Origin: Ferrimonas balearica
GTDB lineage: Bacteria; Pseudomonadota; Gammaproteobacteria; Enterobacterales; Shewanellaceae
Direction: 5' to 3'
DNA length: 64,000 bases
NCBI RefSeq assembly: GCF_019802055.1
Contig: NZ_JAHVHW010000004.1
Span: 310,001-374,000, forward strand
Positions 1 through 7,922 of the stretch are shown in pieces (position 1 is the stretch's first letter; each line of letters opens with the position of its first letter). The translations under genes were made by a program, and so were the position numbers. The notes beneath the pieces were generated by a model, which made no database searches, was not told the DNA's origin, and saw only the letters and a list, made by a program, of their open reading frames with translations.

Positions 1-1100
1 GTCAGAGCCACCATCGCCACCACCAGCAACAGGGGCGTCACCAGACTGGCACCCGCCACGACCGGGACCTCCCGCTCACGGACCAGTGTGGCAATCAACA
101 GTGCCATCGCCGGAATGCCCGGCAGCACATAGGCGGGCAGAATGTTGCCGGCCAGGGTAAAGAGCACCATGGGGGCAACCATCCACAACAGCAGGAAACT
201 GACCCAGGGACGATCGATCGGCCCCAACTGACCGCGTCGACGCCATACCACCCAGGGCAGCAGCAGCGACCAGGGCAAAGCGCTGTAGAGCCAGAACAGC
301 CAGATGGTGCCCCTGGGCTCATCGTGAGCAGAACCGTACAGGTCTCCCTGCCAGCCACTCTCCACAAAGCGAGAGAAGTGCTCTCCCACCAGGAAGTAGT
401 TCAGGAAGCCCGGCGTGGCCTGCTCCGCCAGCCCATACCAGGGGGCGGCAACTGCCAGCATCAGCAGAGTGCCGGACAACAGCGGAAAGCGTTGCCACAG
501 CGCCACAAACGCGCCCTTGAATCCATGCTGCATCATCAGCCAGGGCCCAACCGCCAGCGCCATCAGGACAATCACCACTGGCCCCTTGGCCAGCAGACCG
601 ATAGCCAACCCTACAAACGCCACGTACCCCCAACGGTAGTGCCCCAGCCAACCCAGAAAGAACCCCATCATCGCCAGAGTCAGCCCCAGGGTCAGCGCCA
701 TATCGGTCATCACAGCGCCAGCCGCGACGGCGAAGATGGCACAACTGGCCAGTACCAGCGCTGTCAGAGCCGGATTGATGCGTTGGCGTCGTGCAAGAGA
801 AACCACCAGGCCCAGGGTCAGCAGTCCAGCGATCCAGTGCGGTACCCGGGCGGCAAACTCGTTGTCTCCCAGCACAGCCATGGTTCCGGCACTCATCCAG
901 GTGTGCAGCGGCGGCTTACCCCAAAACGGCACGCCGTAATCAAACTGAGGCGTCAGCCAGTTACCGGTTTCCACCATGATGCGGGCCATCTCACCGTAGC
1001 GCGCCTCCGTGGTGTCCATCAGTGGGTAGGCCCCCAATGTCGCCAGGCGGAGCAACAGGGCAAAAGCGGCCAGGAACCAGAGGGTACGGGTGCGGATCAT
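1..1100 (-). CDS. ArnT-like glycosyltransferase (PMT family), C-terminus cut by window edge
   Basis: Integral membrane glycosyltransferase of the ArnT/PMT superfamily, which moves a sugar from a polyprenyl-phosphate carrier to a periplasmic acceptor (lipid A in ArnT itself). About 366 codons are visible and the frame runs off the left edge with no stop. After an N-terminal hydrophobic segment the first periplasmic loop reads DTTEARYGEMARIM followed by WGKPPLHTW, the conserved acidic/aromatic loop of this family; many hydrophobic helices follow. The ATG (1098-1100) overlaps the TGA of the upstream GT2 gene (ATGA), so the two are translationally coupled and probably supply one pathway: GT2 loads the lipid carrier and this enzyme uses it. 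The sugar and acceptor cannot be told from sequence; ArnT proper is only one possibility. Confidence 0.8.
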   Translation of the reverse strand, partial: MIRTRTLWFLAAFALLLRLATLGAYPLMDTTEARYGEMARIMVETGNWLTPQFDYGVPFWGKPPLHTWMSAGTMAVLGDNEFAARVPHWIAGLLTLGLVVSLARRQRINPALTALVLASCAIFAVAAGAVMTDMALTLGLTLAMMGFFLGWLGHYRWGYVAFVGLAIGLLAKGPVVIVLMALAVGPWLMMQHGFKGAFVALWQRFPLLSGTLLMLAVAAPWYGLAEQATPGFLNYFLVGEHFSRFVESGWQGDLYGSAHDEPRGTIWLFWLYSALPWSLLLPWVVWRRRGQLGPIDRPWVSFLLLWMVAPMVLFTLAGNILPAYVLPGIPAMALLIATLVREREVPVVAGASLVTPLLLVVAMVAL

Positions 1101-2101
1101 TGCTGCACCTCCTTGGCACGATGCAGCACGCTACGGGGCAGCTCTACCACTTCCTCCACCAGATAGTTGGGCCGCCCTTTGGTTTCGATATAGACCCGCC
1201 CGAGGTATTCACCCAGCAGCCCCATAGCAAGCAACTGGACGCCCCCGAGAGCCAGAACCGCCACCATCAGAGAGGGATAGCCTGCCACCGGCTCACCCCA
1301 TATCAGGGTTTTGGCCACCACCCAGGCACCATAGAGAAAGGCGCTGATGGCGATGGTCAGTCCGGTCCAGGTGGCCAGCCGCAACGGCTTGATGCTGAAG
1401 GCGGTGATGCCATCCATCGCCAGCCCCACCAGCTTGGGGTAGTTCCACTTGGTTTGGCCCGCTTCGCGGGGGTCGCGGTCAAACTGGAGTGTCACCTGAC
1501 GAAAACCCGGCCAGGCAAACAGTCCCTTCATGTAACGACTGCGCTCTGGCAGCGCGTTAAGTTGGTCCACGACCTGACGGCTCAGCAGGCGAAAGTCGCC
1601 GACATTCTCCGGAATGGGCATATCGGACAACCAGTTGAGAATGCGGTAGTAGGCCGCCGCCGAGGTGCGCTTAAACCAGCTTTCCCCCAATCGACGACGC
1701 CGCTGCATATTGACCACGTCATACCCTGCCCGCCATTTGGCCAGCATCTCAGGGATCAATTCCGGTGGGTCCTGAAGGTCGGCATCCAGCAGGATCACCG
1801 CCTGCCCCCGGGCGTAAGCCAGGCCAGCACTCATGGCGGCCTCTTTGCCAAAATTGCGACTCAGTGAGAGACACAGGTGGTCACTGCTGCTTCTGGGCAG
1901 GCGCTGGGCCAGTTGATGACTGTCATCGGCGCTGCCATCGTCCACATAGACGATCTCACAACGGTCAGGCAGCGCATCCAGCACTGCGGTCAAACGTCGG
2001 TGCAGCACTGGCAGCACTTCGGTTTCGTTATAGAGGGGAACTATCACACTCAGGGTGATGGGGGCGATTTCATCCGCAGGTAGCGCTTTCAGTTTCAGCA
2101 T
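1097..2101 (-). CDS. Family 2 glycosyltransferase, GtrB/ArnC/DPM1-like
   Basis: 334-residue GT-A fold enzyme that would transfer a sugar from a nucleotide donor to undecaprenyl phosphate at the inner face of the cytoplasmic membrane. Near residue 18 it has the LSVIVPLYNE start typical of GT2 enzymes, then VYVDDGSADDS and LLDADLQDPPELI, which carry the donor- and metal-binding aspartates. Two C-terminal hydrophobic segments (about residues 240-262 and 275-298) match the GtrB/ArnC membrane anchor. The start is preceded by a GAGAGAG ribosome site. Its stop overlaps the ArnT-like gene by 4 bases. It is divergent from a two-component system, with a perfect inverted repeat between them. Subfamily (ArnC versus GtrB versus dolichol-phosphate-mannose-synthase-like) is not resolved. 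Confidence 0.88.
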   Translation of the reverse strand: MLKLKALPADEIAPITLSVIVPLYNETEVLPVLHRRLTAVLDALPDRCEIVYVDDGSADDSHQLAQRLPRSSSDHLCLSLSRNFGKEAAMSAGLAYARGQAVILLDADLQDPPELIPEMLAKWRAGYDVVNMQRRRRLGESWFKRTSAAAYYRILNWLSDMPIPENVGDFRLLSRQVVDQLNALPERSRYMKGLFAWPGFRQVTLQFDRDPREAGQTKWNYPKLVGLAMDGITAFSIKPLRLATWTGLTIAISAFLYGAWVVAKTLIWGEPVAGYPSLMVAVLALGGVQLLAMGLLGEYLGRVYIETKGRPNYLVEEVVELPRSVLHRAKEVQQ

Positions 2102-2159
2102 CGCTCTCTCACAATGTTGGCAAGCTGGCCGAGTGGCCGGTGGCGCCCATTCTCCAAAC

Positions 2160-2200
2160 CCATCGTGAAAAAAACGTCGTCGACATTTTTTTCACGATGG
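2160..2200. repeat. Perfect 15-bp inverted repeat between divergent GT2 and response-regulator genes
   Basis: Left arm 2160-2174 (CCATCGTGAAAAAAA) and right arm 2186-2200 (TTTTTTTCACGATGG) are exact reverse complements around an 11-base loop. The GC part is on the outside and the A/T run inside, the opposite of an intrinsic terminator, so a protein-binding site or cruciform is more likely. It lies 59 bp upstream of the GT2 start and 33 bp upstream of the regulator start, where it could control both directions. Confidence 0.85.
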
Positions 2201-2233
2201 CGGCGGCACCTTAACGACAGTGAACAGCGCGGT

Positions 2234-2929
2234 ATGAAAGAACAGGTGTTAAAACGACTTCTACTGGTGGAAGACAACCGGGACGTGGCGGGAATCATCT
2301 TTGATTTCTTTGAGGCACAGGGGGTGGTGCTGGATTACGCCGACAATGGTGAGTTGGGCCTGAAACTGGCCCGGGAGCAGGATTTTGATGCCATCATCCT
2401 GGACCTGATGCTGCCCAGAATGGATGGCCGAACCCTGTGCAAGGCGTTGCGTCAGGAGGGCAAGCGTACCCCCATTCTGATGCTGACCGCTCTGGGCAGC
2501 CGGGAGGACACCCTTATCGGCTTCGACTGTGGCGCAGATGACTACCTGGCAAAACCCTTTGATCTGGACATTCTGCAGGCCCGTCTCTGTGCACTGGTAC
2601 GACGCTACCGGGGTCAGGTGACGCCGCTGGAGCGCCAGTTTGGGGAGCTGGTGCTGAACCCGCGAACCCGGACCGCGACTCGACAGGGGCGCCCTCTGGC
2701 CCTGAATCCCACCACCTACACGATCCTGGACCTGCTCTGCCGCTCAGCGCCAGAGATCGTCACCCGGGAAACCCTGTGTGACACGCTCTGGCCGGATGGT
2801 GAACCCAATAACGAGGTGCTGCGCAGCCACATCTACCAGCTGCGTAATCAGCTTGATCGTCCCTTTGCCATACCGATGCTGGTGACCGTACCCAAGATCG
2901 GCTTTCGCCTGGAGATCCCGGAATCATGA
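2234..2929 (+). CDS. OmpR-family response regulator
   Basis: 231-residue DNA-binding response regulator. The receiver domain (about 1-120) has the acidic pair E13-D14, phospho-acceptor D57 in ILDLMLPRMDG, T85 and K107 in LAKPF. A winged-helix DNA-binding domain fills about 130-228 and includes NNEVLRSHIYQLRNQLD. I chose the ATG at 2234 because it begins exactly at the usual N-terminus of the receiver domain; an upstream in-frame start at 2114 would add 40 unrelated residues and run through the inverted repeat. No strong ribosome site is visible. Its stop overlaps the start of the histidine kinase (ATGA), so the pair is one operon. The divergent glycosyltransferase genes and the palindrome in between are reasonable candidate targets, but this is inference. 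Confidence 0.92.
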   Translation: MKEQVLKRLLLVEDNRDVAGIIFDFFEAQGVVLDYADNGELGLKLAREQDFDAIILDLMLPRMDGRTLCKALRQEGKRTPILMLTALGSREDTLIGFDCGADDYLAKPFDLDILQARLCALVRRYRGQVTPLERQFGELVLNPRTRTATRQGRPLALNPTTYTILDLLCRSAPEIVTRETLCDTLWPDGEPNNEVLRSHIYQLRNQLDRPFAIPMLVTVPKIGFRLEIPES

Positions 2930-4191
2930 AGCGCAGTTCCACCTCAACCATGACACGAAAGCTGGCGTTGGTCTTTGCCGGACTGGCGGTTCTGGTCGGC
3001 CTGGTGCTCTACCTGCTGATCCGTGAAGCGATCATGCTGGCAGAGGATAACGTCAGCCTGCGCCATCTGGAGGCCAATCGCGGGTTCGCCGAGGCACTGT
3101 ACCTGACTGGCGCAACCGGCCCTCAGCAGTTGGATGAAGTGACCTTTGCCTACAACGACCCAGCTGCGCTGCCAGCGTTTATTCCGGATCAGTATCGTTA
3201 TGCGGTCCGCGAGCAGGCAGAGATTCAGACCGACTATGGCGAGTTTTTCATTCTGGTTGACCGGTACTACCAGGGCGATGAGCAAAAGCCCATCTATCTT
3301 CTTGCACACGCCGAACCCCTGGAGTTAACCGAACATGAAGGGGGGTTGATTAGCCTGGTGATCATCGCGATCACAGCGATACTGCTCTCCAGCCTGGGCG
3401 CGGTGTTGATCCGACTGTCGGCGAGGCTGATCAAACCGGTCAACGACCTGAGTCATCAATTGGTGGCGCACCAGGGCGATCCAGAGCGCCCCTTTACCAT
3501 TACGCCCGGAGCAGCCCGGGAGTTCCAGATCCTCACGGATGAGTTGAACCATTATCGCCGTGAGGTTAATCGCCTGCTGAAGCGAGAGCAGGCATTTGCC
3601 CGCTACACCAGCCATGAGTTGCGTACCCCGCTGACCATCATCCGTGGTGCCGCCCGTTTGTTGGACAGCGGTGGAGAGCCCGCCTTCAGGCAACGTCAGC
3701 AGCAGCGCATCGTCAGTGCCGCAACCCGAATGGAGGAAACCGTGGAGGCGCTGCTCAGCTTGGTGCGTTACGAGCGCCATGAGGAGCGTCTTAGCCGGTT
3801 ACTGAGCCAGGCGGAACTGGAGGCGATTCTGGAACAGAACCGGCCCGCCGCTCAGGGTAAGCCAATCGAGTTTGCCCTGACGGTAACCGGCGAACCCACC
3901 ATTGAGGCGAGTGAAGCGGTGGTGGCCATGGTGGTAGGTAACTTGGTGCGAAACGCCATCGGCGCCACACCGGAGGGGACCATTCAGATCCATCAGGATT
4001 GGGAGAGCCTGACCATCAGCGATCCCGGTCTGGGACTGGACGAGTCACAAGGTTCCGATGAGGGGCATGGGCTGGGGCTGCTTATCGTCACGGATCTCTG
4101 CCACCGCTACGGCTGGCAATTTAGCCTGGAGAACCGTCCTGAAGGGGGGTGTCAGGCACAGATCCGGTTTGGGCCGCCAGCAAGCCGCTGA
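2926..4191 (+). CDS. Membrane sensor histidine kinase
   Basis: 421-residue sensor kinase, partner of the response regulator just upstream (ATGA overlap). TM1 lies at about residues 13-33, a periplasmic sensing region of roughly 105 residues follows, and TM2 is at about 141-162. After a short HAMP-like linker comes the dimerisation/phosphoacceptor helix with H230 in the TSHELRTPLT H-box. The ATPase domain has the N-box (N339 and N343 in GNLVRNAIG) and glycine boxes around DPGLGL and GHGLGL. The last 24 codons run through the 3' end of the convergent YccS-like gene, giving a 71-bp antisense overlap (4121-4191). The periplasmic domain was not matched to a named sensor domain, so the signal is unknown. 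Confidence 0.92.
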   Translation: MKRSSTSTMTRKLALVFAGLAVLVGLVLYLLIREAIMLAEDNVSLRHLEANRGFAEALYLTGATGPQQLDEVTFAYNDPAALPAFIPDQYRYAVREQAEIQTDYGEFFILVDRYYQGDEQKPIYLLAHAEPLELTEHEGGLISLVIIAITAILLSSLGAVLIRLSARLIKPVNDLSHQLVAHQGDPERPFTITPGAAREFQILTDELNHYRREVNRLLKREQAFARYTSHELRTPLTIIRGAARLLDSGGEPAFRQRQQQRIVSAATRMEETVEALLSLVRYERHEERLSRLLSQAELEAILEQNRPAAQGKPIEFALTVTGEPTIEASEAVVAMVVGNLVRNAIGATPEGTIQIHQDWESLTISDPGLGLDESQGSDEGHGLGLLIVTDLCHRYGWQFSLENRPEGGCQAQIRFGPPASR

Positions 4192-6196
4192 GGCGCTGGT
4201 AACGCTCCAGCAGCAGCGCCATCTGGTACAGCACAAAGCCCGCCCGGTTGGGCTGTTGCTGCATCAACTGCTCCGACAGCCAGCTTGACGCTTCATCCAG
4301 CTGCGGTGGCCACTTGTGGGGCTGCCCCTCCAGGGTCGCCGCCCAGACCTTATAGGCCTCATCGAAGCTCTGTCGCAGGCGCTCAGCCACTTCCGGCTCC
4401 AGCACCACACCACGACGGGCAAAGGGCACCACGGCGTTAATCTGGCTCATGGCCCCCTTGTACTGAGCCAGCAACGCCAGGCTGGTGGCCTCATCACGGT
4501 AACCCGGTTCCTGTTTCATCTGCTGGAAACTGGCGGTCAGGCTGATGCCCTGTTCGTAAGCCAGGCGACGGCTTCTGGCCAGTTGCACCGGTTCAACCTC
4601 TTTTCCCTCAAGCGCCATCAGCACCCGTTGCAGGTAGCGATGGAGATGGGCCAGCGCCTGCTTGCGCAAGACATTCTGGCGGCCCCCCTGCCACTGTGGC
4701 CAAAGCCAGCGGAATGCCACAAACACCAACACGCAGCCAATCAGAGTATCCAGCATTCGCGGCAGCAGGATGGCATCGCCCCCCACCCCAAAGTATTCGA
4801 ACATCAACACCAACATGGTGGTGGCGCTGGTGATGGTTAATCCGTGGTGGATCGGCCTCAGCGCCAACGTCACCGGCACCAGCAGCAGGGCCAGAACCAG
4901 CGCCGCTTCGGCGTGGAAACCCAACCACACCAGCAGGGCGCCGATGGCCAGCCCGGCAAAGGTGCCCGCGGCCCGTTGCCCCACCCGATTGCGGGTAGCC
5001 ACATAGCTGCTTTGGGTCACCATCACGATGGTGGTCAGAATCCAGTAACTGTTGTCGAGCCCGATAGCGCGGCTGATCGCTGAGCCGGCAGCCAGCAACA
5101 CCGCCAGCCGCACCGCTCCACGGGCCACTGGAGAGGACCAGCGGCAGACGCTGCGCAGGCGGGTTCGCCAATCTGGCTCCGTGACGGGCAAAAGGTCTCG
5201 CTGATACAGGGGCGCGACCCGCTCCGCCAGGCGGGAGATACGACGAACATTGCCAATCATGTAGTAGGCCACCATGCCTCGGGGGCCACCCGCTTCCGCC
5301 AGGGGCTGCAAAGCGGCAATCAAGGGTTCGGCAAACGCCTGGTGGCGATCATCGCTGGTCAATGGCCGCTGTTGAGACAGGTCCCGCGCTAACCGCCGCA
5401 ACTGCACCGCCACTGCACGGGTCCAATCACGGTAGAGCGGGTAGATGTCCGGTCGGGTAAACAGCGCCTTGGCCTGCTCCGGATGGGGGGTGGCCTGAAG
5501 CCGCTCCTGCAGATCCACCGCCGCGACAAAGGCGTTACGCAGTGGCGCAATGTCCCCCTGGCGACCAAACGCCTGCAGTTGCTGGCGACACAGCGCAATC
5601 TGCTCCCCCAGGGCGGAATCAAACTCCACCGGCAACCCCTTTGCCCTCAATTGGCCGGGCCGGTCGAGCAGGATCTTCGCCAGGCTCCGATAGGTGTCGG
5701 CCAGGCTTTGCCGCAGCGGATAGTGGCGCCAAAGCCGATACCAAAGCGCACTGAAGACCATCAACCACAATACACAGGCGCCAAAGTTCAATGCCAACAG
5801 CCAGGGCGGCCCCTGAGGTGCGGTCGCAAGGCCAGCCACCGCCATCACCAGCATTCCTATCCCCAGCCGTCCGGCCAACTCACCCCAGGCCGCCAGACCG
5901 CCCAGAACCAGCCCGAGCAGGGCAAACCAGGCGGGCAACAAGGCGGGCGTATGGTGAGTCAGGGTAGCGGTCAGGCCACTGGCCAGAACAAAGCCGCCAA
6001 TGCCAAAGGCGATGCGTCGCCACCAGTGGGGAGAGGGTTGGTCAAGTGCGGACACCAGCACCGCAGGCAGTGCCAGCATCGACAGTGCGGTGGGGCCAAC
6101 CAGCCCCAGGGGATAGGCCATCCCCAGGGCCAGAATCAACGCCAGCGTCAGCCGGAGTGACTGATTAAAAGCGGGATTGAACCAGAGCTTCCGCAC
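4121..6196 (-). CDS. YccS-like FUSC-family inner membrane protein
   Basis: 691-residue protein with two blocks of clustered hydrophobic helices (near residues 15-160 and 365-490) separated and followed by soluble helical stretches, the layout of the YccS/YhfK branch of the FUSC family. These resemble aromatic-acid exporters such as AaeB, but no substrate is proven for YccS. The start codon is GTG at 6196, only 6 bases after the ubiF stop, so it is probably transcribed with ubiF. The 3' end overlaps the histidine kinase gene on the other strand by 71 bp. A second, unrelated-looking FUSC-type protein (DUF2955) occurs at 34575-35603. Confidence 0.82.
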   Translation of the reverse strand: MRKLWFNPAFNQSLRLTLALILALGMAYPLGLVGPTALSMLALPAVLVSALDQPSPHWWRRIAFGIGGFVLASGLTATLTHHTPALLPAWFALLGLVLGGLAAWGELAGRLGIGMLVMAVAGLATAPQGPPWLLALNFGACVLWLMVFSALWYRLWRHYPLRQSLADTYRSLAKILLDRPGQLRAKGLPVEFDSALGEQIALCRQQLQAFGRQGDIAPLRNAFVAAVDLQERLQATPHPEQAKALFTRPDIYPLYRDWTRAVAVQLRRLARDLSQQRPLTSDDRHQAFAEPLIAALQPLAEAGGPRGMVAYYMIGNVRRISRLAERVAPLYQRDLLPVTEPDWRTRLRSVCRWSSPVARGAVRLAVLLAAGSAISRAIGLDNSYWILTTIVMVTQSSYVATRNRVGQRAAGTFAGLAIGALLVWLGFHAEAALVLALLLVPVTLALRPIHHGLTITSATTMLVLMFEYFGVGGDAILLPRMLDTLIGCVLVFVAFRWLWPQWQGGRQNVLRKQALAHLHRYLQRVLMALEGKEVEPVQLARSRRLAYEQGISLTASFQQMKQEPGYRDEATSLALLAQYKGAMSQINAVVPFARRGVVLEPEVAERLRQSFDEAYKVWAATLEGQPHKWPPQLDEASSWLSEQLMQQQPNRAGFVLYQMALLLERYQRLSGLLAAQTGSVPDTPLQDGSPG

Positions 6197-6202
6197 TGGC
6201 CC

Positions 6203-7369
6203 TTATAGCCCCATGGCGTAACGCATCACCTGGGTTTTGACCGGTCCGGCGTTCTGCGCCGCCATCAACCCCAGGTTACGCACCAGTTTCAGTGGCAAGC
6301 GGTCATTGGAGAACAGGGTGTAGAACAGGTCCATGGTGGATTGCATCAACAGATTGTCCCGACGACGGGGACGCTCGTAACGGGCGAGCACCTCAAGGCT
6401 GTCCCAGGCTTCGCCACAGTCCAGAGCGTGGCCCAGCACTGTGGCCAGCTCCATCACATCCTTAAAGCCCAGGTTCACCCCCTGCCCCGCCAACGGATTG
6501 ATGGTGTGAGCGGCGTCGCCCAACAGCACCAGACGGTCACGGAAATAGTGCTGGGCGTGCTGACGGGTCAGCGGGAAGCTGCCCCGCCCCTCAATGGTGA
6601 ACTCACCCAGGCGCTCGGGGAAGGCCTGAACAATGGCCGCCTTCAGGGCGGTGTCATCGAGCCGCATCAGCTGCGCCACTTTTTCGGGGCTGTCGTACCA
6701 GACCAGAGAGCCGTGCGGACCGGCCAGGGGCAGAAAGGCGCGCGGGCCGGACGGGGTAAACTCCTGCCAGGTGATCGCCTGCTGAGGGGAGGCCGTCTTG
6801 ATGTTAACCGCCAGACAATGGTGCCGGTATTGCCAGCCGGTCAGGCCGATTTGAGCGGCATCGCGTACCCGGGAACGGGCACCGTCACACCCCAGAATCA
6901 AACGCCCCTTCAGGGTTTGGTCGCCCACCGTCAGGTAGGCGCCATCGGCTTCCTGCCACACCTTTGAGGGAGCCGTTCCGGTTAACAGCCTGATGTTGCT
7001 GTGCTGGCTCATCGCCTGCCACAAGCCAAGCTGCACCACCCGGTTCTCGATGATATGCCCAAGGTGGCTGCGCCCCGTTTCGCTGGCATCGAATCGCACT
7101 TCACTACGCTGCCACTCCCAGGTCGCCAACACCTGATAAGGCGCCATCCGCATGGCAGCGATCGCCTGCCAGGCGCCAAGGTCATCAAGCAGACGCTCTG
7201 AAGCGGCGCTAATGGCGCTGACCCGCAGATCCAGCGGCTGCTCAGGCGAGAAGGGCTGGGGCTCAAAAGCCTCCACAATGGCCACCGAGAAACCTCGCTT
7301 GGCCAGGGCACAAGCGCTGGCGGCCCCGACCATGCCGGCGCCCACAATCAGGATGTCGTACTGCTCCAT
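6203..7369 (-). CDS. ubiF: Ubiquinone biosynthesis FAD-dependent hydroxylase UbiF
   Basis: 388-residue flavoprotein monooxygenase of the UbiH/UbiF/UbiI family, acting on the benzoquinol ring during aerobic ubiquinone synthesis. The N-terminus holds the Rossmann dinucleotide motif ILIVGAGMVGA, the middle has the GCDGARSRVR motif, and the C-terminal half has LLGDAAHTINPLAGQGVNLG, the second FAD motif of the family. The family assignment is firm; choosing UbiF (C6 hydroxylase) over UbiH or UbiI rests on its position next to miaB, where ubiF also sits in E. coli. It probably forms an operon with the YccS-like gene, which starts 6 bases downstream. Confidence 0.85.
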   Translation of the reverse strand: MEQYDILIVGAGMVGAASACALAKRGFSVAIVEAFEPQPFSPEQPLDLRVSAISAASERLLDDLGAWQAIAAMRMAPYQVLATWEWQRSEVRFDASETGRSHLGHIIENRVVQLGLWQAMSQHSNIRLLTGTAPSKVWQEADGAYLTVGDQTLKGRLILGCDGARSRVRDAAQIGLTGWQYRHHCLAVNIKTASPQQAITWQEFTPSGPRAFLPLAGPHGSLVWYDSPEKVAQLMRLDDTALKAAIVQAFPERLGEFTIEGRGSFPLTRQHAQHYFRDRLVLLGDAAHTINPLAGQGVNLGFKDVMELATVLGHALDCGEAWDSLEVLARYERPRRRDNLLMQSTMDLFYTLFSNDRLPLKLVRNLGLMAAQNAGPVKTQVMRYAMGL

Positions 7370-7552
7370 ATCGATGCGATTTCAGAACGGTAAAAAGATG
7401 GCCCCATTCTATGTCAAAAGCCGGGGTTAAGTAATAAAAGGTCAATGACAGCGATTCTACTCACATCCGCTTACATCTGACCCGGAGCAAGACGCAACCG
7501 ACCTCTATGCTCAACCTGTCTGAGTAAGGGAAGAGACCAAGGAGACACTGTT

Positions 7553-7846
7553 ATGAAACCGCTCCCGCTGATTCTGAGTTTGACGTTGATGGCCCCGATC
7601 GCCCAAGCGGTTGACGCCCAATACACCGTTTACGGCCAACGCGAAAGCAATTCCATCGTGGATGAGATCAACCTCGCACGCGCCACCATCCGTTATGAGC
7701 TGGTACTGGACATCCAGCGCCAGGTTCATGACACCCTGTCGCAATGGGGCGAGCATTATCAGGTGGCCCAAGAGTCTGAAGAGGAAGAGATTCACGCCAA
7801 CGGCACTGCCGACATGGCTTTCAACCCCCGTCACTGCCAACCCTGA
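7553..7846 (+). CDS. Small secreted protein of unknown function
   Basis: 97-residue product not recognised as a known family. It begins with a clear Sec signal peptide (lysine near the start, hydrophobic core, cleavage expected after IAQA near residue 19) and continues as a charged helix-rich mature protein of about 78 residues with a QESEEEE acidic patch. AAGGAGA stands 8-13 bases before the ATG, a strong ribosome site, and this supports the gene as real. It is divergent from ubiF and just upstream of miaB (77 bases from its stop to miaB). A single cysteine occurs near the C-terminus. No function is proposed. Confidence 0.7.
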   Translation: MKPLPLILSLTLMAPIAQAVDAQYTVYGQRESNSIVDEINLARATIRYELVLDIQRQVHDTLSQWGEHYQVAQESEEEEIHANGTADMAFNPRHCQP

Positions 7847-7922
7847 GGCCGCGCAACAACTGGCCAGCGTCGACATTCGGGTATAAAATACTTCGCTATT
7901 TTTTCCGGAGCGACGCTGATTG

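Noticed and set aside
324-1166. 280-codon open frame on the + strand at the left edge
   Set aside because: Low-complexity Q/H/R-rich product opposite a membrane glycosyltransferase whose minus-strand frame has family motifs.
2128-2150. tRNA-like D-arm string (GGCCGAGTGGCCGG) upstream of the response regulator
   Set aside because: No acceptor stem, anticodon arm or T-loop consensus follows in the next 80 bases.
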